A stretch of DNA of 64,000 nucleotides from Rahnella sikkimica (GCF_002951615.1 NZ_CP019062.1:930001-994000), one strand, 5' to 3'. Shown: positions 8,264-17,250, counted from the stretch's first letter. Made by a program: numbers and translations. Notes: a model not told the origin generated them from the letters alone.

Positions 8264-8949
8264 TTCGCGGCACTCCCGTGTTGCGTATCAAAACGTTTTG
8301 CCAGCGAGCGGTCGAGCAGCCAGAGCCGGATAAAGTGGATAATCAGCGCCGCAATGGCGGTCGGGATCGCCCACACGGAAAGGTGCAGCGGCTCGACGTT
8401 AATGCCGTACTGTTCCAGAAAACCTTTAATCAGCAGAATCGACTGCACGGCGATAAAGATATCCTCGCCAAAAAATACCGCGACGTTATCGGCAGCAGCG
8501 GCGTGGGCACGGATTTTCTGGCGCACGTCCTCAGGCAAATCACCGTATTGGGTGACGGCGGCGGCTTCGGCCATCGGCGCAATCAGCGGACGCACCATTT
8601 GGGCATGTCCGCCCAGAGAATTCAGCCCCAGCGCGGCGGTCATCTGGCGCAGGAAAAAGTACAACATCAGCACGCGGCCTGTGGTCGCCGCATGGACTTT
8701 GGAAATCAGGTGTCTGGCCTGCTCTTTCAGGCCGCTGCGTTCGAGAATGGCGATGACCGGCAATGTCAGCCAGATAAGGCCCATATAACGGTTATCGGTG
8801 AACGCCTTGCCGAAAGCACTGATAATTTCGACGGTGTGCATCCCGCCCGCCAGCCCGGTGGAAATACCCGCCACCGTGACCACTAATAATGGATTGAACC
8901 GCAGCGCAAAACCCAGCACGACGATCGGAATGCCAATTAAAACCCACAT
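8260..8949 (-). CDS. DUF969 family permease subunit
   Basis: This 229-residue membrane protein is the first gene of the DUF969-DUF979-DUF2891 unit. Several hydrophobic helices are visible: residues 1-35, the GLIWLTLPVIAILERSGL region and the C-terminal IPTAIAALIIHFIRLWLL. RQMTAALGLNSLGGHAQMVRPLIAPMAEAAA is the most family-like stretch. It probably forms half of a transporter with the overlapping DUF979 protein. GAGGGAC lies six bases before the ATG at 8949, a strong ribosome site. Confidence 0.85.
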   Translation of the reverse strand: MWVLIGIPIVVLGFALRFNPLLVVTVAGISTGLAGGMHTVEIISAFGKAFTDNRYMGLIWLTLPVIAILERSGLKEQARHLISKVHAATTGRVLMLYFFLRQMTAALGLNSLGGHAQMVRPLIAPMAEAAAVTQYGDLPEDVRQKIRAHAAAADNVAVFFGEDIFIAVQSILLIKGFLEQYGINVEPLHLSVWAIPTAIAALIIHFIRLWLLDRSLAKRFDTQHGSAAK

Positions 8950-9412
8950 GATTTGTCCCTCAATAATGTTGTGTTTGCTTTATTTTTTTTGGTGAATTTC
9001 TGCGATGGGAATACGCAGGTAATCACTGCGTGTAATAAGTTAGTGCTGATTTGCATAAGAAATGCGTGAGGCGGAAAGTAACAAGTGGTGTGGGGGAACG
9101 CAAGGTATACGGGCGTGGGGCGTCAGAGGGAATTATTCTGATGCGGATTTTTTATGTCATTGAACAATAGGATGAACTGGAAGGAAGGATATTTTTCGCA
9201 GGTTCAAATAGCCGGGAAGGAAATAACAGAATAAAACGCGTGGGATATTTTTAAACATAAGGCATTTATTATATTTTGCAAAACGACTCCGAATGTCCGG
9301 TGCTTATGGGCCCCGTTTTCCTTTCTGATTGTTCTGTAAGCCGCTAACAAGTTCGGGTTCAGTGCTATGATGTGATTCATCAGGGTTATGACCGGAACTC
9401 AAAGGATTAAGG
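8950..9412. other. Intergenic region, divergent promoters
   Basis: This 463-base spacer lies between the DUF969 operon and the permease gene. No open frame with a ribosome site, no clear hairpin and no RNA gene is recognised. A TATGAT at 9366-9371 may be the -10 of the downstream permease gene. Confidence 0.4.
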
Positions 9413-10432
9413 ATGCAGGCAATGCAAATAGTGAGATCGAATCAGATTCGCTGGCTCAGTGTATTCATTGTGATGGGCGGGCTTTTATTGGTTCTTCCTC
9501 TTCATTTACTGGCATGTTTTATCGCCGGTTTTTTGGTGTATGAACTGGTCAACGGACTGACGCCGTATTTTCAGAAGATCATCAGCGGCGAACGGGCGCG
9601 CTGGGTGGTGGTGGCGTTTATCAGCACGGTGGTCGTGAGCTTCCTGACGATTGCCGTCGCCGGGCTGGCCGATTTCCTGATGGAAGACATGAAGAATCCG
9701 GTGGCGTTTAACGCCATGGTGTCGCGATTGCTGACAGATGCGCAAAGCCGCTTATCACCGGTGCTCCTGCATTATCTTCCTGCCAATATCGAAGAGTTGC
9801 AGCGCAGTTTCCTGCAATGGTTGCGTGAACACATCGTGATGATTCAGACGTTTGGTAAAAACGCCGCGCACGTTTTCGTCACCATGCTGATCGGCATGAT
9901 CCTCGGCGCGATCATTTCGCTTCAACATCACACGCAGGGCGAACACCATGCGCCGTTGAAAAAAGAGTTGCTTCAGCGCGTACGTTTACTGAGTGACGCT
10001 TTCCGCAATGTGGTGTTTGCGCAGTTCCAGATTTCGCTGATCAATACCGTGCTTTCCGCCGTGTTCCTGTTCGGGATTTTGCCCTTATTCGGTATTCATC
10101 TGCCGCTGGCGAAAACGCTGGTCGTCGTGACGTTCGTCTGCGGTTTGCTGCCGGTGGTGGGGAATCTGATTTCGAATACGCTGATTTTTATCGTCGGGCT
10201 TTCGCTGTCCCTGTGGGTCGGGGCGCTGGTGCTGGGGTATCTCATCATCATTCATAAAGTGGAATACTTCCTGAATGCGCGGATTGTCGGTGGCCGTATC
10301 AAGGCGAAATCCTGGGAAGTGTTGCTGGCGATGCTGGTGTTTGAAGCCGCCTTTGGTATTCCCGGCGTGGTCGCTGCCCCTATCTATTACGCCTATTTGA
10401 AAAGCGAACTGAAAGACGCAGGCCTGATCTGA
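9413..10432 (+). CDS. AI-2E-type (PerM/YdiK) family transporter
   Basis: The 339-residue inner-membrane protein has the AI-2E transporter layout: paired helices at the N-terminus (about 13-50 and 65-90), a soluble amphipathic middle segment (about 90-145) and a block of helices from 150 to 330 including LFGIHLPLAKTLVVVTFVC, GLLPVVGNLISNTLIFIVGL and the terminal FGIPGVVAAPIYYAYLKSEL. The family exports small molecules; only a few members are linked to AI-2, so the substrate is open. AAAGGA at 9401-9406 lies six bases before the ATG. The gene stands alone. Confidence 0.85.
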   Translation: MQAMQIVRSNQIRWLSVFIVMGGLLLVLPLHLLACFIAGFLVYELVNGLTPYFQKIISGERARWVVVAFISTVVVSFLTIAVAGLADFLMEDMKNPVAFNAMVSRLLTDAQSRLSPVLLHYLPANIEELQRSFLQWLREHIVMIQTFGKNAAHVFVTMLIGMILGAIISLQHHTQGEHHAPLKKELLQRVRLLSDAFRNVVFAQFQISLINTVLSAVFLFGILPLFGIHLPLAKTLVVVTFVCGLLPVVGNLISNTLIFIVGLSLSLWVGALVLGYLIIIHKVEYFLNARIVGGRIKAKSWEVLLAMLVFEAAFGIPGVVAAPIYYAYLKSELKDAGLI

Positions 10433-10658
10433 GTTTGCTTTAACGTGACGTCGCAAGCTGGCGGCGTCACGGTTGTTCCTTTCATGCGCATCTCATTACA
10501 CCCTCTCCTCGTATTCAGCCAAAAATCCTGAAAAAAACAGATTCAGGCAAGTAATGGCGAGAATCGTTATACCTGTCTGTCATCGTAAAGGGGCATACTT
10601 TCGCGGTGCCGGTTTCTTACCGGCATGCTGTATTCCGTTAGCCTATCAGGAGAAAAAA

Positions 10659-11720
10659 ATGACTTTTAACGTTCATGGTTTCGCTGCACTTTCAGCGGAT
10701 GCGCCTCTTGCGCCTCATAATTTTGTTCGCCGTGACCCGCGTGATACCGACGTTGTTATCGACATTCTGTATTGCGGCGTCTGCCATTCAGATATCCATC
10801 AGGCCCGTAATGAATGGCATCAAAGCATTTATCCGATGGTTCCGGGGCACGAAATTATCGGCCGCGTGAAGCAGGTTGGCGCGAAAGTCACCGGCTTCAA
10901 AGTGGGTGATACCGTCGGTGTAGGTTGTATGGTCGATTCTTGTCAGCACTGTGAATCCTGCGCAGAAAGCCTGGAACAGTACTGTGAAGAAGGCGCGACC
11001 ATGACCTATAACAGCCACGATCGTCATGACAATATGATGACCTACGGCGGTTACTCCGAACAAATCGTCGTTTCAGAAAAATTCGTTCTGCGCGTTTCTG
11101 AAAAACTGGACATCAAAGCCGCTGCACCGCTGCTGTGCGCCGGTATCACCACGTACTCCCCGCTGATGCACTGGAAAGTCGGAAAAGGCCATAAAGTCGC
11201 CATCGTCGGTCTGGGCGGTCTGGGCCACATGGGCCTGAAATTTGCCAAAGCCCTGGGCGCAGATGTCACGCTGTTCACGCGTTCTAAAGGCAAAGAGCAG
11301 GAAGCGTACCGTCTGGGCGCGGACCACGTTGTGCTGTCCACCGATGCAGAACAAATGGCGGCGGTGAAAAGCCACTTCGATTTCATCCTCGATACCGTGC
11401 CGAATTCGCATGATCTGAACCCGTATCTGGATACCCTGAAACGCGACGGCACGCATATTCTGGTCGGTTTGATTGAGCCAATCGAACCTGCGTTGCACAG
11501 CGGTAAACTGGTGATGGGCCGCAAAACTGTTGCCGGATCTCTGATCGGCGGCATCGCAGAAACCCAGGAAATGCTGGATTTCTGTGCCGAACACGACATC
11601 TCTTGTGATGTTGAAATGATTGACATGCAGGACATCAATAGCGCTTACGAACGTATGCTGAAAAGCGACGTGAAATACCGCTTTGTTGTTGACATGGCGT
11701 CACTGAAAAACGCCGGATAA
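10659..11720 (+). CDS. Zinc-dependent NAD(P) alcohol dehydrogenase (YahK type)
   Basis: The 353-residue medium-chain dehydrogenase carries the catalytic zinc ligands in GVCHSD and GHE and the structural zinc cysteines in DSCQHCESCAESLEQYC. A Rossmann fold starts at VAIVGLGGLGHMGLKFAKALGA. Overall it resembles the cinnamyl-alcohol-dehydrogenase-like group that contains E. coli YahK, an aldehyde reductase with broad substrate range. AGGAG at 10648-10652 sets the ATG at 10659; a longer frame from 10473 has no support. It probably reduces aldehydes in the cytoplasm, with NADPH preferred in this group. Confidence 0.92.
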   Translation: MTFNVHGFAALSADAPLAPHNFVRRDPRDTDVVIDILYCGVCHSDIHQARNEWHQSIYPMVPGHEIIGRVKQVGAKVTGFKVGDTVGVGCMVDSCQHCESCAESLEQYCEEGATMTYNSHDRHDNMMTYGGYSEQIVVSEKFVLRVSEKLDIKAAAPLLCAGITTYSPLMHWKVGKGHKVAIVGLGGLGHMGLKFAKALGADVTLFTRSKGKEQEAYRLGADHVVLSTDAEQMAAVKSHFDFILDTVPNSHDLNPYLDTLKRDGTHILVGLIEPIEPALHSGKLVMGRKTVAGSLIGGIAETQEMLDFCAEHDISCDVEMIDMQDINSAYERMLKSDVKYRFVVDMASLKNAG

Positions 11721-11885
11721 TCAGCCATCTGATTAAATAGCGACCTGATGCGCCTTTCCTGATGTTCATTGCGAACGGCAGGGCAGGCGCATTGTGGCGA
11801 AATTTACTCTTTACGCATTTCTGTGGCTTCTCGGCTTGTAAGCGCGGTGGTATCCTGCTGCCTTTCGCCGGGCGAAGGAAAACCA

Positions 11886-12224
11886 GTGGCTAAGAGTTTT
11901 GATGAACTCATCAGAGATATGGATCTGATGATTGAACATGTGGACAGGCTGAAAAACTTGCCACCACGGGCGGCTCAACCAGCAGTCGCTGACAAACCTG
12001 CGTACGACTCTTTCGGTGAGATTTTCGCCCTGAAAGCCGTGATGCGGGCTTTTATCTCTTCAGTCGACACCATTGTTAAAGTGCAGATTGCGAAGAAAGT
12101 TGAACAGGATATTGGCCATCTGGAGAGCACTGTGCGATCCATTGGCGGCGGCAGCGCTGACGCAGAAGACGTCGCGCAGATTACGGCTTACGTCCGCAAT
12201 GCTGTCTCTGAACTGATGGATTAA
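11886..12224 (+). CDS. Small soluble protein of unknown function
   Basis: The 112-residue protein was not recognised. The GTG at 11886 is preferred because GAAGGA ends seven bases before it and the product then begins with a regular helix, AKSFDELIRDMDLMIEHVDRL. It is mainly alpha-helical with a central YDSFGEIFALKAVMRAFISS and a C-terminal DAEDVAQITAYVRNAVSEL. No signal peptide or membrane segment is visible. A strong terminator follows at once, so it forms its own unit. Confidence 0.65.
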   Translation: MAKSFDELIRDMDLMIEHVDRLKNLPPRAAQPAVADKPAYDSFGEIFALKAVMRAFISSVDTIVKVQIAKKVEQDIGHLESTVRSIGGGSADAEDVAQITAYVRNAVSELMD

Positions 12225-12253
12225 TATCCCGCATCATCACATTACGTTTCAAT

Positions 12254-12306
12254 AAACGCCGGTCACACCCCGTCTTTCAAGGCATTGTGTGACCGGCGTT
12301 TTTTTT
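12254..12306 (+). terminator. Strong intrinsic terminator
   Basis: AAACGCCGGTCACAC pairs with GTGTGACCGGCGTTT over 15 bases and is followed by a T-run to 12306. Confidence 0.9.
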
Positions 12307-12378
12307 GGCACGGGCTGCGGTAGGCGACGCGACGAAAAGCGTTTATCCTTTTCGCTATGTTTATTGCTGGTGCTCACT

Positions 12379-13254
12379 ATGTCACAGGATTTTCGTTTTC
12401 TGGCTTCCCCTCGGCGCAGATGTTACGCGCTTTTATTTGAGCACCGCACCCGCAGCGGTCGCCGGATGGAAACGTTCTGGATCGTGGCGTCGCTACTCAG
12501 CGTGTTTATTTTGTTCTTTGAATCCAGCGCTACGGATTTATTCCCCAATACACCCAACATTCTCTGGCGGTTCGGCCTGGCCGAAGCGGCCTTTACGGCG
12601 CTGTTTTCCGTCGAATACGTTCTGCGGGTGTTTTCGTCCCCGCGTAAAACGCGTTATCCGCTGAGTTTTTTCGGCATTATCGATTTGCTGACGATCTTGC
12701 CGATGTACATCATCTGGCTGATCCCGTCCTTTGGCACGGCCACTGACCTGATCGTACTGATACGGTTGCTGAGGATTTTACGCGTCCTGCGCGTGCTGAA
12801 ACTTCTGCGGTATATGAGCGACGCCGGGATTTTGTGGCGCAGCCTGATGCGGGCGAAACGCAAGCTGGGCATCTTTTTTGGCTTCGTGGCGATCATCTTG
12901 TGTTTATTTGGCGGGCTGATGTTTGCTGCAGAAGGCGGGCAGGACGGATTTACCTCGCTCGGTACGTCGGTTTACTGGGCTGTGGTGACGCTGACCACGG
13001 TCGGTTACGGCGATATCACGCCGCATACGGCAATCGGCAGAATGCTGGCGTCGGTGCTTATCCTGCTGGGCTATTCCATCATCGCTGTACCGACCGGGAT
13101 TTTAACGGCTTATATGTCACAAGAGTTGGAAAAAGGGCGTGCCGCCCGTTCTTGTCAGACTTGTCTGCATTCGGGCCATGAAATTGATGCTAAGTTTTGT
13201 GCGCACTGTGGCGCAGTGCTGACATCAGAAAAGACCCAACCTATTGAAAAATAG
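12379..13254 (+). CDS. Voltage-gated-type potassium channel with C-terminal zinc ribbon
   Basis: The 291-residue ion-transport protein has helices S1-S6. The S4-like segment RLLRILRVLRVLKLLR has regularly spaced arginines and the selectivity filter is TVGYGD, specific for K+. A cytoplasmic tail carries CQTC and CAHC about 16 residues apart, a small zinc-ribbon-like module. The start at 12379 (MSQDFRFLAS) is the most natural one, though no clear ribosome site precedes it; the frame itself runs back into the terminator at 12254. Family channels are tetramers that stabilise membrane potential. The zinc ribbon is an unusual add-on and may regulate gating or assembly. Confidence 0.88.
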   Translation: MSQDFRFLASPRRRCYALLFEHRTRSGRRMETFWIVASLLSVFILFFESSATDLFPNTPNILWRFGLAEAAFTALFSVEYVLRVFSSPRKTRYPLSFFGIIDLLTILPMYIIWLIPSFGTATDLIVLIRLLRILRVLRVLKLLRYMSDAGILWRSLMRAKRKLGIFFGFVAIILCLFGGLMFAAEGGQDGFTSLGTSVYWAVVTLTTVGYGDITPHTAIGRMLASVLILLGYSIIAVPTGILTAYMSQELEKGRAARSCQTCLHSGHEIDAKFCAHCGAVLTSEKTQPIEK

Positions 13255-13356
13255 CCTGTTAATTGTACGTAATTTGTACTGCATGGTACATAAATTGGCT
13301 GATTTCAGACTTTACTCGTGCATTGGATTAAAAAGAGTTGCTATTAAAGGGCAGTC

Positions 13357-13431
13357 ATGAGTAAATACATACCGGCCTGTGGTACAGACCTATTTATGCA
13401 CGACATCCTGAGTAAAGTTGTTCCAATTTAA
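13357..13431 (+). CDS. Possible 24-residue leader peptide ahead of the cold-shock gene
   Basis: An ATG at 13357, preceded by AAAGGG with seven bases between, opens a frame reading MSKYIPACGTDLFMHDILSK and four more residues, then stops at 13431. It lies in the long leader of the downstream csp gene, where enterics sometimes carry small ORFs (yobF ahead of cspC is a known case with a different sequence). Coding status is uncertain. Confidence 0.4.
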   Translation: MSKYIPACGTDLFMHDILSKVVPI

Positions 13432-13552
13432 AGCGTTATCCATGATAACCCTGCTCTGACGAATTTCCTTCTTAGTGCCTCCATAAGTAACGACTGAAAT
13501 CCGGCTATAACATGCCCATGGTGGCGAAATTTATTTTTAAAAGGTAATTCTT

Positions 13553-13762
13553 ATGTCAATGATGAAAGGTCAGGTTAAGTGGTTTAACGAGTCTAAAGGC
13601 TTTGGCTTCATCACTCCTGCTGACGGCAGCAAAGATGTGTTCGTACACTTCTCCGCTATCCAGGATCAAGGTTTCAAGACCCTGGCTGAAGGCCAGAACG
13701 TACAGTTCACTATCGAGAACGGTGCTAAAGGTCCGTCTGCGGCTAACGTTACCGCTATCTAA
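13553..13762 (+). CDS. cspE: Cold-shock-domain protein, CspC/CspE type
   Basis: The 69-residue single-domain OB-fold protein has both RNA-binding motifs, KGFGFI and VFVHFS, and the CspC/CspE-like [11 protein letters not shown] and [11 protein letters not shown]. These proteins melt RNA secondary structure and act as antiterminators and RNA chaperones; the C/E types are usually expressed at normal temperature. The symbol is a best guess between cspC and cspE. The message has a long leader of up to about 290 bases. The second codon, Ser-Met-Met-Lys, differs slightly from the usual Ser/Ala-Lys-Ile-Lys. A terminator follows. Confidence 0.9.
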   Translation: MSMMKGQVKWFNESKGFGFITPADGSKDVFVHFSAIQDQGFKTLAEGQNVQFTIENGAKGPSAANVTAI

Positions 13763-13803
13763 TCTTGCTTTCTCGCTGTTTCAGCGATGATTGCAAAGAT
13801 GAC

Positions 13804-13829
13804 AAAAACCCGCATGCGCGGGTTTTTTT
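13804..13829 (+). terminator. Terminator of the cold-shock gene
   Basis: AAAACCCGC and GCGGGTTTT enclose a short ATGC loop and are followed by a T-run. Confidence 0.88.
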
Positions 13830-13840
13830 ACGTCTGTCGT

Positions 13841-13969
13841 TTATGAAAAACGCATCACAAGCCCGCTAAACCTCCCCGCAACATTTCCATCTTCGTAAAA
13901 AGTCCCTGAATTGCAGGCAAAAAAATGCCCGCACAGAGGCAGGCAAAAAATATTTCTTATGACATTCAT
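13841..13969 (-). CDS. Possible 42-residue small protein or leader ORF with embedded terminator
   Basis: On the minus strand GAGGGAG, seven bases before the ATG at 13969, gives a very good ribosome site. The frame reads MNVIRNIFCLPLCGHFFACN and continues to a stop at 13841. After only about eight codons the DNA forms a terminator hairpin (13919-13945) inside the frame, so most transcripts would end within it. A TATACT about 30 bases upstream on the minus strand could be the -10. This looks like an attenuator or a short regulatory RNA more than a plain gene; the product is not recognised. Confidence 0.4.
   Translation of the reverse strand: MNVIRNIFCLPLCGHFFACNSGTFYEDGNVAGRFSGLVMRFS
13919..13945 (-). 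terminator. Intrinsic terminator on the minus strand
   Basis: TGCCTGC (13945-13939) and GCGGGCA (13932-13926) form a seven-pair stem including one T-G pair, followed by seven Ts on the minus strand. It has no conventional gene upstream except the small ORF starting at 13969. Confidence 0.7.
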
Positions 13970-14168
13970 TATGTACTCCCTCGGGGGTGAGCACGCTGGC
14001 AGTATAGAAGAAATGAAAGTCAAGATTCTGGCATCAAAATGTTAAGAAAATGCAAATTAGTTATGCAGCGTCATTTTCTTGTTTTAAACACGACTTCCCG
14101 TATGCGCTGTGCCTTTGTGAGGCTGTCTGTACTACAATAAAGATAATTGAAAACCCTGGGATAACCTG

Positions 14169-14366
14169 ATGAAAGTTAATGATCTTGTGACAGTGAAAAC
14201 CGATGGCGGCCCACGTCGCGAAGGTAAAGTATTAGCCGTAGAGGAATTTTACGAGGGCGTCATGTATCTGGTGTCGCTGGAAGACTATCCGGCAGGCATA
14301 TGGTTCTTCAATGAAGGCGATACCAAAGACGGCACATTCGTTGAGCCGCGTGAAGGCACGGAATAA
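14169..14366 (+). CDS. dsrB: DsrB family protein
   Basis: The 65-residue protein matches E. coli DsrB almost throughout: [41 protein letters not shown] and [18 protein letters not shown]. Its function is unknown; the small beta-rich fold is conserved in enterics. In E. coli it neighbours the DsrA sRNA and rcsA; here rcsA is 2 kb further on and a chemoreceptor gene lies between. A terminator follows directly. Confidence 0.93.
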   Translation: MKVNDLVTVKTDGGPRREGKVLAVEEFYEGVMYLVSLEDYPAGIWFFNEGDTKDGTFVEPREGTE

Positions 14367-14392
14367 ATCGCCTGTTAACACGCCTTCAGAAT

Positions 14393-14429
14393 AAAAAAAT
14401 ACCGGTCGCAAATGCACCGGTATTTTTTT
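14393..14429 (+). terminator. Terminator between dsrB and the convergent chemoreceptor gene
   Basis: AAATACCGGT pairs with ACCGGTATTT. A-rich and T-rich flanks make it usable in both directions. Confidence 0.85.
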
Positions 14430-14463
14430 GTCTTTAATCCGCGCTATCCGGCGCGATGACGGG

Positions 14464-16164
14464 TCAGAATGTTTCCCAGTTTGGCGCTTCGTTCGCGTTT
14501 TTTGTGGTGCGTGAAGCAGGGGACTTCAGTACGCGCGCCGGCGGCTGGCGCTTTGCCGATGGATTTTGTGTATGCGCATCAAGACGGAATACCGCGACGG
14601 CCTGCGTTAAGCGCGCTGCCTGTTCTTCCAGTGATGCCGCGGCCGCGGACGCTTCCTGCACCAGCGCGGCGTTCTGCTGGGTGACACCGTCCATCTCAGA
14701 AACTGCCTGGCTCACCTGGCTGATCCCACGGCTTTGTTCGTCAGACGCCGAGGCGATTTCGCCCATAATGTCCGTCACATGGCTGACGGCGGTCACGATT
14801 TCGGACATCGTATCCCCGGCATCGCCCACCAGAATGCAGCCTTCGCCGACGTAATCCACCGATTCTTCAATTAACGCTTCGATTTCTTTGGCGGCCTGTG
14901 CGCTGCGCTGCGCGAGGTTGCGTACTTCGCTGGCCACCACGGCAAATCCGCGACCTTGCTCGCCTGCACGCGCGGCTTCGACCGCGGCGTTCAGCGCCAG
15001 AATGTTGGTCTGGAAGGCAATACTGTTAATCACCGTGGTGATTTCAGCGATTTTGGATGAGCTGCGGGAAATTTTATCCATGGTTGTCACCACGTCCGCC
15101 ACGATATCGCCGCCTTTCTGCGCTTTATTCGAGGCATCTGCTGCCAGTTTGCTGGCGTGATGGGCGTTCTCGGAGTTCTGTTTCACTGTCGCGGTCAGCT
15201 GTTCCATGCTGGCGGCGGTTTCTTCCAGCGCAGCGGCCTGTTGTTCGGTGCGGGAAGAAAGATCGGTGTTGCCCGATGCAATTTCCGTAGAACCCTGATA
15301 AATCGACACAGCACCTTCGCGCACGGTTCTGACGGTGGAAGACAGCGAGCTTTGCATCTGCTCAACATTACTGCTTAACACGCCGATTTCGTTGCGACCG
15401 CTGCTTTCTGCCGGTTGCGTCAAATCGCCTTCAGAAATTTTCTGGATACGCGACACCAGGCGATTCAGCGGATTGATGATGACTTTGCGCATCACCAGAT
15501 AGGTGATAAATGTCAGCACCAGCGCAATCAGAAAACCGCCGCCCATCAGCATATAGCCGAGCACCGCGTTGTGCTGTGCCTTGTCATTAATCGCATTGGC
15601 TGTTTCGGTGCGGTAAGCAATCGCCGCCAGTAATGGCGCATTGTTAGCCTGATCCAGCCCGCGCACGGTTTCCGCTTCCTGCGAAATCACTTCTTCGAAA
15701 TGTGCCTGCTGCGCGGATTCCAGCATCGGTGCCATGCCTTTGGTCAGATAGGCGTTGTACGCTTGTTTCAGCGGTTCATCGAGCGCCAGATCCTTATCCG
15801 TTTTATTAGGCCGGTTAATATAGCTGTCAAAACTGGCCTGAGATTGCTTAATCCGGCTGGCTGCATCGGTCAGGTTTTGTTTAAACACGTCCTGATCGCC
15901 GATACGGGCTGCGGCCGCCGCCTGAATCAGTAATAACCGTGCGGTGCGTAAATGGTTGGAGCTGTTCGACAGCGCGAGACGGATCTGCAATTCCTGCGTG
16001 GCATTCGCCAGCGCCGCATTACTCTGCTTTAAAAAGAAACCGGATGTCCCGATGGACAGGGCAAACAGGAAGAGGATCCCGGTGAGGATCAGGCTAATCA
16101 GGGTGATAAGTCGGATATTACTGATAAAAGAGGTGCGCGTTGTCGTGAATGTAGGAGTATCCAT
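14464..16164 (-). CDS. Methyl-accepting chemotaxis protein
   Basis: The 566-residue transmembrane receptor has TM1 at about 20-42, a four-helix-bundle periplasmic sensor (about 45-200), TM2 at about 204-226, a HAMP domain and a long signalling coiled coil. The conserved hairpin tip is [30 protein letters not shown] and the protein ends in NWETF, the tether for CheR and CheB. The ligand is unknown; the sensor resembles the TarH type. It sits between dsrB and rcsA, where E. coli has the dsrA RNA gene, which suggests insertion or replacement at this locus. It is a single-gene unit with a terminator behind. Confidence 0.92.
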   Translation of the reverse strand: MDTPTFTTTRTSFISNIRLITLISLILTGILFLFALSIGTSGFFLKQSNAALANATQELQIRLALSNSSNHLRTARLLLIQAAAAARIGDQDVFKQNLTDAASRIKQSQASFDSYINRPNKTDKDLALDEPLKQAYNAYLTKGMAPMLESAQQAHFEEVISQEAETVRGLDQANNAPLLAAIAYRTETANAINDKAQHNAVLGYMLMGGGFLIALVLTFITYLVMRKVIINPLNRLVSRIQKISEGDLTQPAESSGRNEIGVLSSNVEQMQSSLSSTVRTVREGAVSIYQGSTEIASGNTDLSSRTEQQAAALEETAASMEQLTATVKQNSENAHHASKLAADASNKAQKGGDIVADVVTTMDKISRSSSKIAEITTVINSIAFQTNILALNAAVEAARAGEQGRGFAVVASEVRNLAQRSAQAAKEIEALIEESVDYVGEGCILVGDAGDTMSEIVTAVSHVTDIMGEIASASDEQSRGISQVSQAVSEMDGVTQQNAALVQEASAAAASLEEQAARLTQAVAVFRLDAHTQNPSAKRQPPARVLKSPASRTTKNANEAPNWETF

Positions 16165-16356
16165 TTAATGTTGTTCCGCTCAATTGATCCTGCATACCGC
16201 CTGTTCCCGGCGGTGATTAACAGCGATAAAGGCATTGCCGCGTGGCAAGTCCGGCCGTGACGAAATGAAAACGCCATAGAAAGGACATCGGCATTTCACG
16301 GCAAGGATTCAATTTTTATATGAGAGCTGGATCGCATTTTGAGATTTATGTAGGTT

Positions 16357-16388
16357 GCTACAGGCGAAGCGCACGCTCAGCCTGTAGC
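16357..16388. repeat. Inverted repeat downstream of rcsA
   Basis: GCTACAGGC (16357-16365) and GCCTGTAGC (16380-16388) form a nine-pair stem around a 14-base loop, about 20 bases after the rcsA stop. There is no T-run. It may protect the 3' end of the rcsA message. Confidence 0.5.
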
Positions 16389-16409
16389 CTGAACCCGAGG
16401 TGGGAAACG

Positions 16410-17024
16410 TTAATTCGCGTAGATGCCGTTGTTGAGCTGATCGCACAAACGGACGACGTGATAAATAATATGTTTGTTCGGTGATTTAATCTTCCGTTTA
16501 ATATTTCCTTTGTATGAAGACACCGTTTTGGTTTTGATTTGCAATTTATCGGATATTTCAATCGTTCCGTTGCCTGACATCCACATTTTCAGCATGGCGG
16601 ATTCTGAGCGGCTGAGCATAACAGGCCGTATATCCAGCACGGCACAGCTGGCGGGGTTTTGTGCCTGAGGCAGTGACGGATGATTTAGCAGTTGTTTGAG
16701 CGTTTCAGCTTTAATCGATTTCGAGGTGATAATGACGTTCTTACGAACGAAAATATATTCTTCAAAATGAATACGGGTGCGTGACATAAAAATAAAAAAC
16801 AGCGTGTCGGGGTATTCGGTGATCAGTGCGCCCAGACGTTCTTTATTGTCCGAATGCGAAGACATGCAATCCTCATTAATAAATACCACGGAGGGATTCA
16901 GTTTTGCACATCCTGCCTGAAGCTGATCAAAGTGTTCAACGTCTGTGATCTGTCGTTCGCTGGTGAGAAATTGCTGCAGGCCAAGACGTGTATACCTGCA
17001 TGGATCCAAGATTATCGTTTGCAT
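16410..17024 (-). CDS. rcsA: Colanic acid capsule co-activator RcsA
   Basis: The 204-residue LuxR-type regulator has an RcsA-like N-terminal half (MQTIILDPCRYTRLGLQQFL, PSVVFINEDC, VRKNVIITSKSIK) and a C-terminal HTH (MLKMWMSGNGTIEISDKLQI, KTKTVSSYKGNIKRKIKSPN). RcsA pairs with RcsB on the RcsAB box to activate capsule genes and its own gene. The Lon-sensitive partner lacks phospho-acceptor residues, as is usual. GAGGA lies six bases before the ATG. An RcsAB-like box lies 213 bases upstream, consistent with autoactivation through a long leader. Confidence 0.95.
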   Translation of the reverse strand: MQTIILDPCRYTRLGLQQFLTSERQITDVEHFDQLQAGCAKLNPSVVFINEDCMSSHSDNKERLGALITEYPDTLFFIFMSRTRIHFEEYIFVRKNVIITSKSIKAETLKQLLNHPSLPQAQNPASCAVLDIRPVMLSRSESAMLKMWMSGNGTIEISDKLQIKTKTVSSYKGNIKRKIKSPNKHIIYHVVRLCDQLNNGIYAN

Positions 17025-17236
17025 GGTGAGTCCTCATAGGACGTCCTTGTTCTGCATAATGATTGGATGCGGTAGTAAAAGCACAACGTAAAACATTAGC
17101 GTGCTGAGTCTACTTTTTGCATGAAAAACGTCAGCGTGGAAGCCTTATTTTTTGCGGACTCACGGGGATAAGGGCTTAGATTAATTTGGTTTATGTCATG
17201 TTGAACTTTGATACTGATCAAAAAAATAAAATAAAC

Positions 17237-17250
17237 TAAGACTATTCCTA
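17237..17250. promoter_or_regulatory. RcsAB box upstream of rcsA
   Basis: TAAGACTATTCCTA differs from the RcsAB consensus TAAGAATATTCCTA at one position. Placement 213 bases upstream of the rcsA ATG suits the long leader known for rcsA in enterics. Confidence 0.75.

Noticed and set aside
16165..16409. Possible DsrA RNA between rcsA and the chemoreceptor gene
   Set aside because: No stretch resembling the DsrA stem-loops or its terminator was found by eye.
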